64,000 nt of DNA from positions 1 to 64,000 of the forward strand of contig CANFMT010000008.1 in the NCBI GenBank assembly GCA_947448415.1, written 5' to 3'. Below, piece after piece: positions 43,300-53,533 of this stretch (the first letter of the stretch is position 1; every line of letters begins with the position of its first letter). The notes below the pieces were generated by a model, which was not told the origin of the DNA, ran no database searches, and was given only the letters and a program-made list of their open reading frames with translations. A program made the translations under genes and the position numbers. Source of the DNA: Burkholderiaceae bacterium. GTDB taxonomy: Bacteria > Pseudomonadota > Gammaproteobacteria > Burkholderiales > Burkholderiaceae.

Positions 43300-44232
43300 C
43301 TATAGGGCGAAGAACTGCCCTACTTGTAGATTTAACTCTTTAGCTAACTCTGCGCCAGTCACCTTACCTGCAGCACCCTTGGTCTTAATAACCTCAATCT
43401 GCCCGCCATGACAGGCAACGAAGAATGAATCTAGGGTGATCTTGGTTACCTCGCCAGGCTTACCCTGAACAGCGCCATATGTCGCAGTTACATGTTTATG
43501 GCAGTCGTAAATCTGGACCTTTTGTTCGCCAAATTTAGTCCAGGCACCAGGCGCAGGATTGCATGCACGAATGAGATTGTAAATTTGACTGATGTGGCAA
43601 GCCCAATGAATTTGCGCAGCATTAGCATCAAACCAGCCTTCATAGTTAGCCAGAGATTCATCCTGTATTACTTCTTGATGCTTGCTAGCCACTACTAAAT
43701 CAGCAGCCTCCAAAAGAGCTTTGACGCCAATTGGGAAAAGATGATCAAAGTAAATCTTTCCTAGCATGTCATCGGGGCCTATTGCAACTTCTTTTTGCAA
43801 AATCACAGCGCCTTCGTCTAAACCATCTGATGGGCGGAAAATTGTTAAACCTGTTTTTTCTTCCCCCAATGCAATAGCCCAATTAATCGCGCTTGGACCC
43901 CGATATTTAGGCAGCAAGGATGGGTGATATTGAATAGTTCCATGCTTGGGAATCTTGACAAGCTCTTGGGGCACAAATTGCAAAACATATGCCATGACGC
44001 AAATATCTGCATTGCTATCAATCATCGCCTGAGCTGCCTCAGGACTCTTGAGTGAAGCAAATTGCAAGGGGGCTAAACCCCTTGCAATTGCAGCCTCTTT
44101 GAGCACTTCAGGCTTTGTTGATTTGGGGTTATCTGGCGGACAGAAAACGGCAACAAGCTCATCGCCGCGCTCCAAAAAAGCTTCTAATGCAGCCTTACCA
44201 AAATCAGCACTCCCAATCAACGCAACTCGCAT
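43300..44232 (-). CDS. Formyltransferase family protein, resembling N-terminal (hydrolase) domain of 10-formyl-THF dehydrogenase rather than Fmt
   Basis: HGTIQYHPSLLPKYRGPSAINWAI with conserved N/H/D site; start revised to 44232, one nt after the frc-like stop. Confidence 0.85.
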   Translation of the reverse strand: MRVALIGSADFGKAALEAFLERGDELVAVFCPPDNPKSTKPEVLKEAAIARGLAPLQFASLKSPEAAQAMIDSNADICVMAYVLQFVPQELVKIPKHGTIQYHPSLLPKYRGPSAINWAIALGEEKTGLTIFRPSDGLDEGAVILQKEVAIGPDDMLGKIYFDHLFPIGVKALLEAADLVVASKHQEVIQDESLANYEGWFDANAAQIHWACHISQIYNLIRACNPAPGAWTKFGEQKVQIYDCHKHVTATYGAVQGKPGEVTKITLDSFFVACHGGQIEVIKTKGAAGKVTGAELAKELNLQVGQFFAL

Positions 44233-44233
44233 A

Positions 44234-45481
44234 TTAGATAACCTTATCGTGACGCAACTCAATTAACTGATCAGTGGTGTAGCCGAGCTCACTCAAAATC
44301 TCATCAGTGTGCTCACCTAACAATGGTGAACGAGTAACGTCTGTTGGGCTATCAGACATCTTAATTGGATTACCAACCGTAAGATATTTTCCACGAATTG
44401 GATGATCCACTTCCACAACAGTTCCCGTAGCACGCAAGGCAGGCTCCTCAGCAATTTCTTTCATAGAAAGGATTGGGCCGCATGGAATGTCGTATTTATT
44501 TAATACGTCCATCACCTCAAACTTACTCATCGTCATAGTCCACTTTTCAATCTCGCCAAAGATTTCCATTAAATGTGGCAAACGCGCCATTGGAGACGCA
44601 AAACGAACATCAGTGATCCAGTCTTCACGACCAATGACTTTGCAGACTGCCTCCCAAACTGGGGCCTGTATGATCACATACATATAGGCATTTGGATCTG
44701 TTTCCCAGCCCTTACACTTAACAATCCAGCCAGGCTGCCCACCACCAGAAGCATTACCAGCGCGGGGTACAGAGTCACCGAACTCACCGTTCGGGAACTG
44801 AGGATACTCCTGCATCAGACCATTGCGCTCCAGACGCTGTTGATCACGTAACTTCACACGGCACAAATTCAATACAGCATCTTGCATTGCTGCCAATACT
44901 TTTTGACCTCGGCCTGAATGGGTACGTTGATAGAGCGCTGTCACGATACCCAAGGCTAAATGCAAGCCAGTTCCGCTATCGCCAATTTGCGCACCAGTAA
45001 CCATTGGAGGGCCATCATCAAAACCAGTAGTTGATGCAGATCCACCGGCACATTGCGCTACATTCTCATACACCTTGCAATCTTCATATGGGCCAGGACC
45101 AAATCCTTTTACAGAAGCCATGATCATCATGGGATTGAGCTCTTGAATTCGCTCCCAAGAAAAACCCATGCGATCCAACGCGCCTGGCGCGAAGTTTTCA
45201 ACTAAAACGTCGCACTCTTTAATAAGGCGCTCAAGAATTTCTTTACCTTTTGGAGTCTTGGTATTCACAGTAATGGAACGCTTGTTATGGTTCAACATTG
45301 TGAAATACAAACTATCTGCATCAGGAATGTCGCGCAACTGACCGCGTGTTGCATCCCCTTCGCCTGATTTTTCTACCTTGATCACATCCGCACCAAACCA
45401 AGCCAATAACTGCGTACAGGTTGGCCCCGATTGAACGTGCGTAAAGTCGAGGATTTTGACCCCTTCTAGTGCTTTTGCCAT
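44234..45481 (-). CDS. CaiB/BaiF family CoA transferase, formyl-CoA:oxalate type, copy 2
   Basis: [31 protein letters not shown]; close paralogue of 46177..47427. Confidence 0.92.
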   Translation of the reverse strand: MAKALEGVKILDFTHVQSGPTCTQLLAWFGADVIKVEKSGEGDATRGQLRDIPDADSLYFTMLNHNKRSITVNTKTPKGKEILERLIKECDVLVENFAPGALDRMGFSWERIQELNPMMIMASVKGFGPGPYEDCKVYENVAQCAGGSASTTGFDDGPPMVTGAQIGDSGTGLHLALGIVTALYQRTHSGRGQKVLAAMQDAVLNLCRVKLRDQQRLERNGLMQEYPQFPNGEFGDSVPRAGNASGGGQPGWIVKCKGWETDPNAYMYVIIQAPVWEAVCKVIGREDWITDVRFASPMARLPHLMEIFGEIEKWTMTMSKFEVMDVLNKYDIPCGPILSMKEIAEEPALRATGTVVEVDHPIRGKYLTVGNPIKMSDSPTDVTRSPLLGEHTDEILSELGYTTDQLIELRHDKVI

Positions 45482-45621
45482 GATTTAAGTCCTAATAAGA
45501 ATGAAAATTTTGAATTAAGGCAATTTTACCAGTGGGAAATCGGCAAAATGGAGGTATGCCCAATTTTTGGGCACAGATTGCATTTAAGACTGAATTGACA
45601 GCTATCTAGAACTATATGCGG

Positions 45622-46050
45622 TTAAGGCTGAGAGTTTTCAAGATCAGAAAGGCGCTTTTTCAGGGCCCTTTCTTGGGCAAACCGCTCAGTTTCATCTCGA
45701 ATAATTGCTACCACCCCATTTGCCTTACCATCATCATCAAAAAGCATGCCAACAGTAAAAGCAATCGATAGCGTGCTGCCATTCTGATGTTTGGCGGGCA
45801 CCTTTAGTAATGATGTGCCGTAACGAGTAGTCCCCGTTTCCATGGAGTGACTATAACCATGATTATGTCTTTGCTTTTGACGCTCAGGAACAATGAAATC
45901 CAAAACATTGCCTAGAGCCTCCTCTTCCAAATAACCAAAGATTCGAGTAGCCGCCGGATTCCACAGTACGATTTTTTCATTAGCATCAGCAACAATGATT
46001 GCATCGCCGACACACTCCACTAATTGGTGCAAATCAATATTTGTCTTCAT
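45622..46050 (-). CDS. Stand-alone PAS domain protein
   Basis: 142 aa; DAIIVADANEKIVLWNPAATRIFGYLEEEALG PAS motif; no output domain. Confidence 0.88.
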   Translation of the reverse strand: MKTNIDLHQLVECVGDAIIVADANEKIVLWNPAATRIFGYLEEEALGNVLDFIVPERQKQRHNHGYSHSMETGTTRYGTSLLKVPAKHQNGSTLSIAFTVGMLFDDDGKANGVVAIIRDETERFAQERALKKRLSDLENSQP

Positions 46051-46114
46051 GTGCGTAGCCTATAAATGTGGTGCAATAGTTACCAATATTGGAATCTAGT
46101 TTGATTCATTGAAA

Positions 46115-46144
46115 ATGAAAAAAGGCGCCCACTAGGAGCGCCTT
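46115..46144 (-). terminator. Rho-independent terminator downstream of frc
   Basis: Minus strand AAGGCGC-tcctagtgg-GCGCCTTTTTTC. Confidence 0.85.
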
Positions 46145-46176
46145 CAAGCTAATACAGATATTTATCGTTATTAAAC

Positions 46177-47427
46177 TTAAACTGCTTTTGCTGCATGCAA
46201 CTTAGCGATGTCATCAGCGTTGTAACCAAGGTCAGCCAACACTTCATCAGTGTGCTCACCCAACACTGGTGATGGACCAACTTCGATCTCTAAATCAGAG
46301 AACTTGATTGGACTACCAATAGTCAAATACTTGCCACGTACCTTGTGATCGACTTCAACAATGGAACCACTCTTACGCAAGTCTGGTGAAGCTGCCAATT
46401 CTTTCATAGAGAGAACTGGAGCGCATGGAATATCGAACTTACGGAGGATGTCCACCGCTTCGTACTTAGTTTTGTCTTTGAGCCAATCCTCAATCGTTGC
46501 GAAGATGTCAAAAATCTTGTCTTGACGAGCTTCAGCAGTCATATAAGCTGGATCAGTTGCCCACTCTGGTTTGCCTAAAGCCTTAGTGATTGGCTCCCAT
46601 GCGTGACCCTGAATAGTGAAGTAGATATATGCGTTTGGATCTGTTTCCCAGCCCTTACACTTCAATACCCAACCTGGCTGACCACCACCACCAGCGTTAC
46701 CACCACGTGGAACTACATCAGTGAATGAACCATGCGGGTACTGTGGATACTCTTCTAAGTAGCCAACCTTGTCCAAACGTTGTTGATCGCGCAACTTCAC
46801 ACGGCACAGGTTCAATACTGCGTCTTGCATTGAGCAAGATACTTTTTGACCTTTGCCAGTTTTTTGGCGCTGCATCAACGCTGTCAAGATGCCGATTGCC
46901 AAGTGCATACCAGTATTAGAGTCGCCCAAAGCAGCAGCAGAAACAGTAGGAGGACCATCCCAGAAGCCGGTTGTTGAAGCGGCACCACCAGCACACTGAG
47001 CAACGTTCTCATACACTTTTAAATCTTCGTATGAGTGGCCATCACTAAAACCTTTAACAGAAGCCATGATCATTTTTGGGTTCAATTCTTGGATACGCTT
47101 CCAAGAAAATCCCATACGATCCAAGGCGCCTGGGCCAAAGTTCTCAACCATTACATCTGAAGTTTTGATCATCTTTTCTAAAACTTCTTTACCTTCTTGA
47201 GTCTTAGTATCGAGAGTCAAAGAACGCTTGTTACCGTTCAACATGGTGAAGTACAAAGCATCAGCACCTGGAATATCGCGCAATTGGCTACGAGTTACGT
47301 CGCCAGAACCTGGACGCTCTACTTTGATCACGTCAGCGCCATACCAAGCCAACAACTGAGTACATGCAGGACCCGCCTGTACGTGTGTGAAGTCAATAAT
47401 GCGAATACCGTCTAATGGTTTAGTCAT
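46177..47427 (-). CDS. frc: Formyl-CoA:oxalate CoA-transferase
   Basis: [37 protein letters not shown]; downstream of oxc in the same orientation. Confidence 0.95.
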   Translation of the reverse strand: MTKPLDGIRIIDFTHVQAGPACTQLLAWYGADVIKVERPGSGDVTRSQLRDIPGADALYFTMLNGNKRSLTLDTKTQEGKEVLEKMIKTSDVMVENFGPGALDRMGFSWKRIQELNPKMIMASVKGFSDGHSYEDLKVYENVAQCAGGAASTTGFWDGPPTVSAAALGDSNTGMHLAIGILTALMQRQKTGKGQKVSCSMQDAVLNLCRVKLRDQQRLDKVGYLEEYPQYPHGSFTDVVPRGGNAGGGGQPGWVLKCKGWETDPNAYIYFTIQGHAWEPITKALGKPEWATDPAYMTAEARQDKIFDIFATIEDWLKDKTKYEAVDILRKFDIPCAPVLSMKELAASPDLRKSGSIVEVDHKVRGKYLTIGSPIKFSDLEIEVGPSPVLGEHTDEVLADLGYNADDIAKLHAAKAV

Positions 47428-47491
47428 GTTTGTTTCTCCTTAAGTCTTTCTTGTTTACTTCTAAATTTAGTCTAAAAATATGAATGTTTTA

Positions 47492-49234
47492 TTACTTCTT
47501 AGCCGCTGCTGTGGATGGATTTAAGTTTGTTAAACGTCCACTCTCAGTACCTGCAGTTTCATCAATAACAGCATTGATGAGGGCTGGTTTACCGGCAGCA
47601 ATCGCTTCTGTTAATGCTGCTTCTAATTCTGCTGGAGTAGTTACGTAGTAACCAACTCCACCAAATGCTTCAATCATCTTGTCGTAACGAGCATCTTTAA
47701 CAAATACTGTAGGTGCAACATCAGCGCCACCAGTTGGGTTTACGTCAGTGCCGCGGTATACACCGTTGTTGTTGAATACAACAGTTGTAATTGGCAAGTT
47801 GTAACGGCAAACGGTTTCTAACTCCATACCACTGAAACCAAATGCGCTATCACCCTCAACCGCTACAGTTGGCAAGCCGCTAGTTACTGCTGCGCCAATG
47901 GCGTAGCCCATACCAATACCCATAATGCCCCAGGTTCCAGAGTCAAAACGCTTACGTGGTTTGTACATATCAACAATTGCACGGCAATAGTCGAGAGTAT
48001 TTGCACCTTCGTTTACTAAGTTCACCTCTGGGTTCTTCTTAATCACATCACGAATTACACGCAATGCGCCATGGAAGTTCATTGGGTTAGCTTCTTTAGC
48101 CAATGTTTCTGCCATCTTGGCAGTGTTCTTATCCTTCTTCTCGGTGATAGCAGCAATCCATTCAGCGCTTGGCTTAGGAACTACAGAGATACCTTTTAAG
48201 AGCTCACCAACGCATGAGCCAATATCACCAATCAATGGAGCAGCAATTTGTACGTTGCTATCCACTTCGTTTGCTTGAATATCGATTTGGATAAATTTCT
48301 TAGGCTCTTTACCCCAAGTCTTACCCTTACCATGTGCAAGCAACCAGTTCAAACGCGCACCAACCAACAACACCGCATCAGCTTCTGCCAATACAAATGA
48401 ACGTGCTGCAGATGCAGATTGTGGGTGATTGTCTGGCAATAAACCTTTAGCCATTGACATTGGCAAATAAGGAATGCCAGATTTTTCTACCAAGTCACGA
48501 ATCTCTTTATCAGCTTGAGCATAAGCGGCGCCTTTGCCCAAGAGAATCAATGGGCGCTTAGCACCCTTCAATACATCCAATGCACGGGCAACCGCATCGG
48601 CTGCCGGGATTTGACGTGGAACTGGATCGATTACCTTGAAGATTGATTTCTTAGCCTCTTCAACTGGCATAGTTTGAGCAAGCAACTGTGCTGGCAAGTC
48701 CAAATAGACGCCACCTGGGCGGCCAGAAACTGCCGCTCGGATTGCACGTGCAAAACCAATGCCGATATCTTCAATGTGATTAATACGATAAGCAGCTTTA
48801 CAATATGGCTTTGCCGCATTGAGCTGATCCATTTCTTCGTAGTCACCCTGCTGCAAGTCAACGATTTCACGCTCACTTGAGCCAGAGATCAAAATCATTG
48901 GGAAGCAGTTCACTGTTGCATTGGCAAGTGCTGTCAAACCGTTCAAGAAACCAGGAGCAGAAACAGTCATGCAAATACCTGGCTTTTGGGTCATATAACC
49001 AGCAATCGCAGCAGCATTACCTGCATGCTGCTCATGACGGAAACCGATAAAACGCAAGCCCTCTGCCTGCGCCAAACGACACAAGTCAGTAATTGGAATA
49101 CCAACAAGACCGAAAATTGTATTGAGGTCATTCGCTTTTAAAGCGTCAATGACAAGATGGAATCCATCTGTTAATTGTGTGTTTTGGTTATCTGTTGTCA
49201 TAAAAATATTTATAAGAATTGCAGGTCTATCCAA
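47492..49234 (-). CDS. oxc: Oxalyl-CoA decarboxylase (ThDP dependent)
   Basis: [33 protein letters not shown] and [23 protein letters not shown]-terminal start may be MTTDNQN at the 12th residue. Confidence 0.95.
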   Translation of the reverse strand: MDRPAILINIFMTTDNQNTQLTDGFHLVIDALKANDLNTIFGLVGIPITDLCRLAQAEGLRFIGFRHEQHAGNAAAIAGYMTQKPGICMTVSAPGFLNGLTALANATVNCFPMILISGSSEREIVDLQQGDYEEMDQLNAAKPYCKAAYRINHIEDIGIGFARAIRAAVSGRPGGVYLDLPAQLLAQTMPVEEAKKSIFKVIDPVPRQIPAADAVARALDVLKGAKRPLILLGKGAAYAQADKEIRDLVEKSGIPYLPMSMAKGLLPDNHPQSASAARSFVLAEADAVLLVGARLNWLLAHGKGKTWGKEPKKFIQIDIQANEVDSNVQIAAPLIGDIGSCVGELLKGISVVPKPSAEWIAAITEKKDKNTAKMAETLAKEANPMNFHGALRVIRDVIKKNPEVNLVNEGANTLDYCRAIVDMYKPRKRFDSGTWGIMGIGMGYAIGAAVTSGLPTVAVEGDSAFGFSGMELETVCRYNLPITTVVFNNNGVYRGTDVNPTGGADVAPTVFVKDARYDKMIEAFGGVGYYVTTPAELEAALTEAIAAGKPALINAVIDETAGTESGRLTNLNPSTAAAKK

Positions 49235-49407
49235 TAAAGGACTGATGCAATTTAGCTTTCGCTAATGTCTCCAATTAAGTTATTAATCGCACAACGGGTT
49301 TTAATCTCCCGCTTAGGCTGAAGTGAATATTAGGCTTGGGGAGGGGGTTCATCATTGACTTCGGTCAATTTCCCCCTAAATCCTGTAATTACTGGGCGAT
49401 ATCAGAT

Positions 49408-50025
49408 TTATACAAAAAGCTCTTTATGCTTGGTTTTGAGGCGGCTCAAGGTTTCTGGGGATAAATTGAGATAGGCTGCTAACTCTTTTTTAGGCAGCAA
49501 CTCAAATAAAGCCTCATATTTACGCAAGAAACGCTCAACTCGGCCCGGCGCATCAAGCATGTGCAAGGTAATGGTGTGGGCCATGATCTCGCTCATTAAG
49601 CGCATAACCTCAAACTCAAAGCTTTCCTTTAGGGACTTGTGCTGCTCAAGGAACTCTGCCCACTTCTTGAGAGGCATCCGAGCAACCCTAGCTTTGGTAA
49701 CGCTGGCAATACTATAGGGAGCCGCCGTCTTCAGGCGCCATGCAGCATAACTAGTCTCAATGTCTTTTTCGATGGCAAAACGCAAAATCATCTCTTTTGC
49801 GTCAGCACTAGAAACAATCCGCTTCAGAATTCCATCGAGCACGAAGTACTGCTCCATCTGATGATCGCCCTGATGAAGCAAGATTTCTGATTTTTTCAGG
49901 TCCGAAACCTCTAAATGACGCTCTAAATCAGCCATTGCTACTGAATCCAAGCTCTTCAATACTGAATTTTGGCTTAGCTGCAAGCGAATCAGGTTTTTTT
50001 CGGGGTGCTTATCTAATGCGGTCAT
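49408..50025 (-). CDS. Crp/Fnr family transcriptional regulator
   Basis: cNMP-binding-like fold HLEVSDLKKSEILLHQGD and C-terminal HTH ELAAYLNLSPETLSRLKTK. Confidence 0.9.
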   Translation of the reverse strand: MTALDKHPEKNLIRLQLSQNSVLKSLDSVAMADLERHLEVSDLKKSEILLHQGDHQMEQYFVLDGILKRIVSSADAKEMILRFAIEKDIETSYAAWRLKTAAPYSIASVTKARVARMPLKKWAEFLEQHKSLKESFEFEVMRLMSEIMAHTITLHMLDAPGRVERFLRKYEALFELLPKKELAAYLNLSPETLSRLKTKHKELFV

Positions 50026-50117
50026 GAATCCTCAATCCTAGACCTCATATTGTAGGCTTTTTCACCCATGAAAGCAGAAATTACCTCCTAAAACCACTGA
50101 AAAATCAGCTAAAATTG

Positions 50118-50315
50118 GCGGGTCGTGGTGCTTTATTGCAATGCAATAAAGTTAAACGGGAAACACTAAACGTGTGCTGCCCCCGCAACGGTAGGTAAAT
50201 GCCCTTTTTCAGCTCGAAATCGGGTCAGGAATCTGACAACGCCACTGTGCGCATTAGCCGCATGGGAAGGCCAGATTCTCATATTTACTAGCCCGGATAC
50301 CGGCCAAGACAGGTG
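50118..50315 (+). ncRNA. Cobalamin (AdoCbl) riboswitch
   Basis: CTGCCCCCGCAACGGTA core and B12 box AGCCCGGATACCGGCC at 50290-50305, upstream of a TonB-dependent receptor. Confidence 0.94.
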
Positions 50316-50416
50316 GAATTTCGCGGACGGGGATCTTCGCGCGCCAAGAAAGCGCCTTATCTCTCGATCTTGCGCTCAATTGACGCCTGAACTCTTGCAC
50401 GCGAAGTTCTGTTCGA

Positions 50417-50442
50417 CCCAACTAACGGGGAAGTTAGCTGGG
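50417..50442 (+). promoter_or_regulatory. Candidate expression-platform hairpin between riboswitch and start codon
   Basis: CCCAACTAAC-ggggaa-GTTAGCTGGG, one mismatch, 24 nt before the ATG. Confidence 0.5.
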
Positions 50443-50465
50443 TATTCGATAACAGAAAGTTTTTC

Positions 50466-52610
50466 ATGATTCAGCAGTTCAGTAAGAAAAAACTTGCCCT
50501 ACTTTGTAGCGCAACACTATCAATCATTTCTTCGCCAACCTTGTTGGCACAATCGGCACAAAACACACTCGTTGTGTCTGGCTCACGCTTTGAGGAAAAT
50601 CTTAATGAGGTACCGGCAAACGTACAAGTCATTACTCGCGAAGAAATTTCAGAATCAAGCTCTACCAATATTCCCGACGTACTGTCACAAATTGGCGGAC
50701 TCAATGTCAGGAATACTAACGGCGGCCAATTAAATCTCGGCGCATCTATCGACATGGGCGGCTATGGTGTGACCTCCAACAGCACAACCCTAGTGTTGGT
50801 AGATGGACAAAAAATTAACCCCATCGACTCCTCCTCTGTATCTTGGGAATCCATTCCCTTAGACTCAATCAATCGAATTGAAATACTGCATGGAGGCGCC
50901 AGCGTTCAGTATGGCAACGGCGCAGTAGGCGGAGTGATCAACATTATCACCAATGGCGGCAAAAAAGATCTAAATCAAGTGTCCACAAGTTATGGCAGCT
51001 TTAATACGCTGGTAAACAATGCCATCTTCAGAAATACCGTGGAACAAACTACCGTTCAATTAAGCGCGAATACAGCCAATTCAAATGGCTGGAGACAAAA
51101 CTCTGCAGCTAATGCATATGCTTTTGACGCGAAAGTAACCCAAGCATTGGGCGGAAAAGATAACGTATATGCCGACGTTTTTTACAGCTATTCCAATCAA
51201 CAAAATCCAGGTGGGGTGGTTGGCCAGGTTGGCCAAGGAGATGCTCAAGCGGCAAAATTTAATAACATAGGATCTGGTACAAGCGCCAACAACACAGGTA
51301 TTCGCGCGGGCTTAGCCAAGGAACTGGGAAGCACTTTCAACTTAGAGGTGGACGGTTTTTACAGCAATAAAACCACCTTCTTTACCCAGCCCTATTACTC
51401 TACAGCAGCTGCAGGCATTGGGGATCCAGATAACTTCCAATATCAATACATCAGCCCATCATTTACCAAATTTCAAGGCTGGCAAGGCAATTTTACGCCG
51501 CGTATTAAAGGTGACTTTGGCTCATTCGGTACCAGTATTTTGGGTTACGAATTCAATAAGGCCAGTCAGTCCTCCAGCAACAGTTTTAGTTCCGTAATGA
51601 ATCAAACTGCTGCCAATGTTTATGGTCCGGGAAGCTATAACGGAAGTGTTGCAGCATTGCCACTTCAAGCGGGTGCTAATGCTAGCCTATATAACCAATC
51701 TGTTTATTTCATTCAAAAACTACCCATCACTAATGGCATCGAACTCAATGGTGGTTATCGATATCAAACACAAAGTGCAACAGCTAGTGGCACAGATATC
51801 TGGAGTGGCGCCGCAAATGATAGCCAGACTTACACGGCAAATGCTGGTGATATCGCACTAAACTTCAAATATCTTGAAGGACAAAGAATTTATATTAAAT
51901 GGAATCAGTCATATCGCTTCCCAAATATTGATGAATTCTGGGGCTGGTCCAAAAATGGTGGGGGCTCAACCTTTGGCGGCATCCTCCGACCTCAAACCGC
52001 GCAAACATATGAGCTTGGAGGTAATTGGCAAGTACTCAAAAGCAATCTTACTGCTTCTATTTTTACATCGGTTTCCCAAAATGAGATCATGTACAACCCA
52101 ACCACTTACATCAATTCAAATTCACCGTACAACATTAATCGCAACGGTATTATTTTTAACGGCCTAACTGCTGTAACACCCAAACTCTCTCTGGGTGCTG
52201 GAGGAACTGTTCAACATGCATTCTATGCAAGTGGCCCATATCAAAATCAAGCTATTCCTCAGGTGCCAAATGTATTGCTTAATGCCAGGGCAACATATTC
52301 CCTCACCAGCAATTGGTCTGTTGGTGGAGTAGTAAATTATGTAGGTAGTCAGCACTATGACGCCTCACCTGTTTATTACAATTCCTTAGCGATAATGCCC
52401 TCCTATACTGTTGCCGATATTTACACTAACTATAAATATGGCAATTGGGAAACGCGCCTCACTATTAAAAACGTAGGCAATTCTTCATACTCAACATATG
52501 GAGGCTATGGTTTTGTTACTGGCCCTAATAGCAATAACGCCAATAATTACTTCTATTACCCGAACGATCCCAGATCGGTATTTGTTAGCGCGAAATATAC
52601 ATTTAACTAG
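50466..52610 (+). CDS. btuB: TonB-dependent outer membrane receptor, probable vitamin B12 transporter (BtuB-like)
   Basis: Signal peptide, TonB plug NVQVITREEISESSSTNIPDVLSQIGGL and IEILHGGASVQYGNGAVGGVINIIT, terminal Phe-Asn beta strand; B12 riboswitch upstream. Confidence 0.88.
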   Translation: MIQQFSKKKLALLCSATLSIISSPTLLAQSAQNTLVVSGSRFEENLNEVPANVQVITREEISESSSTNIPDVLSQIGGLNVRNTNGGQLNLGASIDMGGYGVTSNSTTLVLVDGQKINPIDSSSVSWESIPLDSINRIEILHGGASVQYGNGAVGGVINIITNGGKKDLNQVSTSYGSFNTLVNNAIFRNTVEQTTVQLSANTANSNGWRQNSAANAYAFDAKVTQALGGKDNVYADVFYSYSNQQNPGGVVGQVGQGDAQAAKFNNIGSGTSANNTGIRAGLAKELGSTFNLEVDGFYSNKTTFFTQPYYSTAAAGIGDPDNFQYQYISPSFTKFQGWQGNFTPRIKGDFGSFGTSILGYEFNKASQSSSNSFSSVMNQTAANVYGPGSYNGSVAALPLQAGANASLYNQSVYFIQKLPITNGIELNGGYRYQTQSATASGTDIWSGAANDSQTYTANAGDIALNFKYLEGQRIYIKWNQSYRFPNIDEFWGWSKNGGGSTFGGILRPQTAQTYELGGNWQVLKSNLTASIFTSVSQNEIMYNPTTYINSNSPYNINRNGIIFNGLTAVTPKLSLGAGGTVQHAFYASGPYQNQAIPQVPNVLLNARATYSLTSNWSVGGVVNYVGSQHYDASPVYYNSLAIMPSYTVADIYTNYKYGNWETRLTIKNVGNSSYSTYGGYGFVTGPNSNNANNYFYYPNDPRSVFVSAKYTFN

Positions 52611-52731
52611 TCCCTCTTCCTGCCCCTGGTTCAAGCGCTGAAGAAAAAGGGGGGATTAGGGTAATTTGGCTCGATACCATTAGCAGAACCCTCAAAAGAC
52701 CAGTCCCGTTACCTGAGGCTACAATGCCAAT

Positions 52732-53019
52732 ATGAGTGAATTAAACCCACCTCCTCAAAGCGACAACGAATCTGACCTGGACTCACTTTGCGTCTCTGTT
52801 GAACGCCTATCGGAAAAAATCGCCTTAATTGGTGAGGCGGTAAAAAACTTAAATCAAAATCGAGCCCAACTAGAGGGTAAGATTGATGATGCTCATAAAC
52901 GCGTTCAGCGCATTTTGAGTCGCCTTCCAGAACAAGGCGATGGCCGTCAACTAAACTTGCTCGGCGAACCTATTCCACCAACCAACTCAGAGGACGACAG
53001 TGAGCCAACAACGCATTGA
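52732..53019 (+). CDS. Small coiled-coil protein upstream of zapA
   Basis: 95 aa with heptad-like central region; 20-nt overlap with zapA. Confidence 0.7.
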   Translation: MSELNPPPQSDNESDLDSLCVSVERLSEKIALIGEAVKNLNQNRAQLEGKIDDAHKRVQRILSRLPEQGDGRQLNLLGEPIPPTNSEDDSEPTTH

Positions 53020-53353
53020 AGTAACTCTTGCTGGTCAAAAGATCACTCTAGCAACCAGTACTGAGCATGAACCACTATTGCGTGCAGCATGTGTCTTGGT
53101 TGACGAGCAAATTCAGCTCGCTATAGGTGGGGGCAATCGCAGTATTGAGCGCGCCAGCATGATGGCAGCCCTAAAAATTGCGGGCGACCTCATTACGCTT
53201 CAAAAAAATCAAACGCAGCAAAGTACTTCTTCTAATGTCAGCCCCGATGAAGTGACTCGTCTTCAAAGTCAAATTCGCGAGCTAGAAGATCAAGTAGATT
53301 CTTTGATGCAAACCCTTTCCCTGCCTGGTTCGCCAAGGCCAATAGTTCCTTGA
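53000..53353 (+). CDS. zapA: Cell division protein ZapA (GTG start)
   Basis: RIEVTLAGQKITLATSTEHEPLLRAACVLVDEQI; ERASMMAALKIAGDLI. Confidence 0.9.
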   Translation: MSQQRIEVTLAGQKITLATSTEHEPLLRAACVLVDEQIQLAIGGGNRSIERASMMAALKIAGDLITLQKNQTQQSTSSNVSPDEVTRLQSQIRELEDQVDSLMQTLSLPGSPRPIVP

Positions 53354-53531
53354 ACCGATGCGCAAGCATCCGGAACGATCTTTACCTTGTGGGCGTGAGC
53401 GTTTCGAAGGTTCACAGTGCCAACTCAGACTTGGTCACTCCCTGAACCTCTTAATGCACCCGAAGCAGAGTAGCCGTTCCACCTTGAACCTTAGGGTTCA
53501 GGATGACGGCCTAGCGGCCAAGGCGGGGAAT
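53317..53531 (+). ncRNA. ssrS: 6S RNA
   Basis: Closing stem UUCCCUGCCU (53317-53326) pairs with AGGCGGGGAA (53522-53531); 3' arm CACCTTGAACCTTAGGGTTCAGGATGACGGCCTAGCGGCC closely matches the conserved 6S 3' arm; position after zapA. Confidence 0.92.
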
Positions 53532-53533
53532 TC

